6,265 bases of DNA from Chlamydia trachomatis (GTDB taxonomy: Bacteria > Chlamydiota > Chlamydiia > Chlamydiales > 2-12-FULL-49-11). The stretch covers positions 1 to 6,265 of the forward strand of contig CAMBTZ010000082.1 in assembly GCA_945870925.1 (NCBI GenBank). The letters run 5' to 3'. How positions within the stretch are numbered: the first letter of the stretch is position 1; every line of letters starts with the position of its first letter. The notes beneath the pieces are model-generated. The model was not told the origin of the DNA. It worked only from the letters and a program-made list of their open reading frames with translations, and made no database searches. Below, piece by piece: positions 4,657 through 6,265 of the stretch. A program made the translations under genes and the position numbers.

Positions 4657-5631
4657 GTGAAAGAATCCTTTTTGAATTTTAAGCCGTTGATTAAGAGCTC
4701 ATATTATCAAACTGTAATTGGATCTGCAATCGATTTTGAACCGGAGCTCAAATCAAAGAGACATCTTGTTACACTCAGAGATGGAGATGTTATTTCCTTA
4801 GAGATCTCAACTCCAATGAATTGGAAAGAATGTGATTGGACTGTATTAATGATACACGGTCTTTGTGGGTCACATAAGTCGCATTATATGAAGCGTATAG
4901 CTAGAAAATTGTATAAAAAAGGGATACAAGCGATTCGGGTCAATTTAAGAGGGTGTGGAAGTGGTAAAGGTCTTGCAAAAGGGATATATCATAGCGGATC
5001 AAGTGATGATATATTTCAGGTTCTAGAAAATATTAAGAATCTTTTTCCAAATTCACCAAAGCTTTTAATGGGCGTGTCTCTGGGCGCTAATATTTCACTT
5101 AAACTTGCTGGGGAACTTGGTAGTGAGGCGGATAAATATTTAAAAGGTGTTTTTGCTATTAGTCCGCCGGCAGAGCTTCTTTCAAGCGCCAGGCTTTTTA
5201 CTCTTCCTGAAAATCAGCTATACGCAAGGTATTTCTTAAAACTTCTCGTAAAGGAAGTTAATTTTAGGCATAAACATTTTAATTTAGCGCCTCATAATCT
5301 TCCTGAAAATGTAACTTTAAATGATTTTGATGAAATTTATACAGCCCCTTTTATAAAGTTTTCTAGTGCTTTTGAATATTACTATTACTCTAGTTCTAAA
5401 AGGGTTGTCTCTAAAATCCAGCTCCCCACAAAAATTCTATTTGCTAATGACGATCCTATTATCAAGGCGTGCGTTCTTGATGATATAAGCTTACCTAAAA
5501 ATGTCTCTATCTATAAAACAGAACATGGTGGACATATCGGTTTTGTAGGTTTGAATATCTTTAAAGAATTCAGGTGGATGGATAAAATTCTAACCGATTG
5601 GATTTTTGATTTTATTAAATGTACCAATTAA
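4657..5631 (+). CDS. Alpha/beta hydrolase, YheT-like family
   Basis: This 324-residue cytoplasmic serine hydrolase has the usual YheT-family length. The N-terminus F8-K9-P10 and YYQT (16-19) match the family's F-x-P ... H-x-QT opening. MIHGLCGSHKS (65-75) is the oxyanion-hole segment, and VNLRGCGSG (95-103) matches the N-x-RGC-GS strand. GVSLG (139-143) is the nucleophile elbow with S141. ANDDPI (263-268) carries the acid (D265 or D266), and HGGHIGF (290-296) the catalytic H293. The triad is complete. Family members are carboxylesterase-like with poorly defined natural substrates. The start is GTG with GGGA (4645-4648) 8 nt upstream; no in-frame ATG fits the family N-terminus. A good promoter lies at 4590-4618. 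The gene ends overlapping the convergent barrel gene by 17 bp. Confidence 0.9.
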   Translation: MKESFLNFKPLIKSSYYQTVIGSAIDFEPELKSKRHLVTLRDGDVISLEISTPMNWKECDWTVLMIHGLCGSHKSHYMKRIARKLYKKGIQAIRVNLRGCGSGKGLAKGIYHSGSSDDIFQVLENIKNLFPNSPKLLMGVSLGANISLKLAGELGSEADKYLKGVFAISPPAELLSSARLFTLPENQLYARYFLKLLVKEVNFRHKHFNLAPHNLPENVTLNDFDEIYTAPFIKFSSAFEYYYYSSSKRVVSKIQLPTKILFANDDPIIKACVLDDISLPKNVSIYKTEHGGHIGFVGLNIFKEFRWMDKILTDWIFDFIKCTN

Positions 5632-6265
5632 GAGAGATGATATAGTTTGTGAAATTTATACTATCCTTTCCAAGAGCGCTGAACCATACCCCACCAATTA
5701 TGCCAATGTTTTGACTGAAATTATACTCAATTGCTGGTGCAAAGCTAAGGGAATAAGACCAGTCCCAACCAACCGGAAAAGTTGAGTGACCCTTAAATCT
5801 TGTTTTAGTTGCGATTGTATTTGAAATATCTAGAGCAAGAACCCAATTCTGTGTCATGTTGTATTCAAAACCAAAAAGCAGAGGGAAAGCTGTTCCTGGA
5901 AAAATCCTCCCTTTAGTCCCTTTGTCACCACCATATGAGCTTAGACCATGAATAGGCGCTTGTGGCGAAAGCGTGCAAGCTATACTCATGCGTGAGGCTA
6001 AATAATGAAATGTGTATGTATTCCACCTATGTGAAAAGACAAATTTAAATGTAGTTGCAAAAACGCCCTGACCTGATGAATCGGTCCCTAGTTTTTTAAT
6101 ATTTAAATGCTGGTATACTCCTGTTGGGAAAAGTTCACCGAATATAAATTTAGCTGTAATCCCTTTAGATCCTCTTTGTGTGTTAAGTTGAAATCCTATT
6201 TCAGTATAGAGGTCGCCAAAACGCCAACAGCTTACTTCGCCAACATAGTTATAGTAAAATGAAGG
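5615..6265 (-). CDS. Outer-membrane beta-barrel protein, C-terminal part (5'-truncated by window)
   Basis: The frame is open from the right edge to the TAA at 5617-5615, giving 216 visible residues; the real start lies outside the window. The first ATG in frame (5989, residue 93 of the fragment) falls in the middle of continuous coding sequence and is not a start. The protein is built of alternating amphipathic strands rich in Tyr/Trp/Phe and Gly. FPTGVYQ (46-52) and GTDSSGQG (60-67) are followed by further strands such as FGFEYNMTQNW and APAIEYNFSQN, and it ends in a strand with aromatic residues (NWYI). The PTG-x-Y and GTD--G-G landmarks resemble transporter-like outer-membrane proteins of the phenol-degradation MetA-pathway type (PF13557-like). 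The family call is from memory and moderate; the outer-membrane barrel call is firmer. Substrate unknown. It overlaps the hydrolase gene end by 17 bp. Confidence 0.8.
   Translation of the reverse strand, partial: PSFYYNYVGEVSCWRFGDLYTEIGFQLNTQRGSKGITAKFIFGELFPTGVYQHLNIKKLGTDSSGQGVFATTFKFVFSHRWNTYTFHYLASRMSIACTLSPQAPIHGLSSYGGDKGTKGRIFPGTAFPLLFGFEYNMTQNWVLALDISNTIATKTRFKGHSTFPVGWDWSYSLSFAPAIEYNFSQNIGIIGGVWFSALGKDSINFTNYIISLNWYI

Noticed and set aside
5640..5668. Hairpin ATAGT...ACTAT after the hydrolase stop as terminator
   Set aside because: A 5-bp A/T-rich stem with a long loop and no T run on the plus strand.
1..6265. CRISPR array, tRNA/rRNA genes, insertion sequence or attachment site
   Set aside because: No regularly spaced direct repeats, cloverleaf-like segments, transposase motifs or terminal inverted repeats were seen.

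Overview
The window is A+T-rich bacterial DNA that most resembles the phylum Chlamydiae, probably one of the environmental, amoeba- or arthropod-associated lineages. The main clue is a protein with the build of an inclusion-membrane (Inc) protein: no signal peptide, a proline-rich N-terminus and two closely spaced hydrophobic lobes. It is supported by a small lipoprotein of a type I associate with chlamydiae and legionellae, a bacterial sodium-coupled amino-acid transporter, a three-AT-hook protein, and a secreted outer-membrane barrel. No rRNA or marker gene is present, so the phylum call is an inference (roughly 0.7) and no genus is offered.

Layout. 1-668 (+): C-terminal part of an NSS/SNF-family Na+-coupled transporter, cut by the left edge. 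669-747: an almost pure A/T intergenic tract with a candidate promoter. 748-1218 and 1223-1804 (+): a two-gene unit of a triple AT-hook DNA-binding protein and a histidine-phosphatase (phosphoglycerate-mutase-like) enzyme, only 4 nt apart. 1758-2105 (-): a small membrane protein whose 3' end overlaps the phosphatase gene and whose start lies 17 bp from the start of a divergent lipoprotein gene, 2123-2608 (+). 2617-4523 (-): three co-oriented genes read right to left: a 2H-phosphoesterase-like protein, a secreted protein with an internal duplication, and the Inc-like protein. They end at an intrinsic terminator that lies inside the 3' end of the lipoprotein gene. 4524-4656: a compact divergent promoter region. 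4657-5631 (+): a YheT-type alpha/beta hydrolase. 5615-6265 (-): an outer-membrane beta-barrel protein cut by the right edge and overlapping the hydrolase tail to tail.

How it works together. No classical pathway links all the genes. The most coherent unit is the minus-strand trio, in which a putative nucleotide/RNA-end phosphoesterase is followed by an exported protein and a likely type III-secreted inclusion-membrane protein. This looks like a host-interaction cassette, with a perfect 12-bp hairpin around the ribosome-binding site and start codon of the middle gene. The AT-hook gene is preceded by the kind of A/T tract its product should bind, which suggests autoregulation. Coding density is high: two convergent gene pairs overlap, one divergent pair has almost no spacer, and one terminator is embedded in a neighbour's coding sequence. 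I see no mobile element, CRISPR array, tRNA or rRNA.
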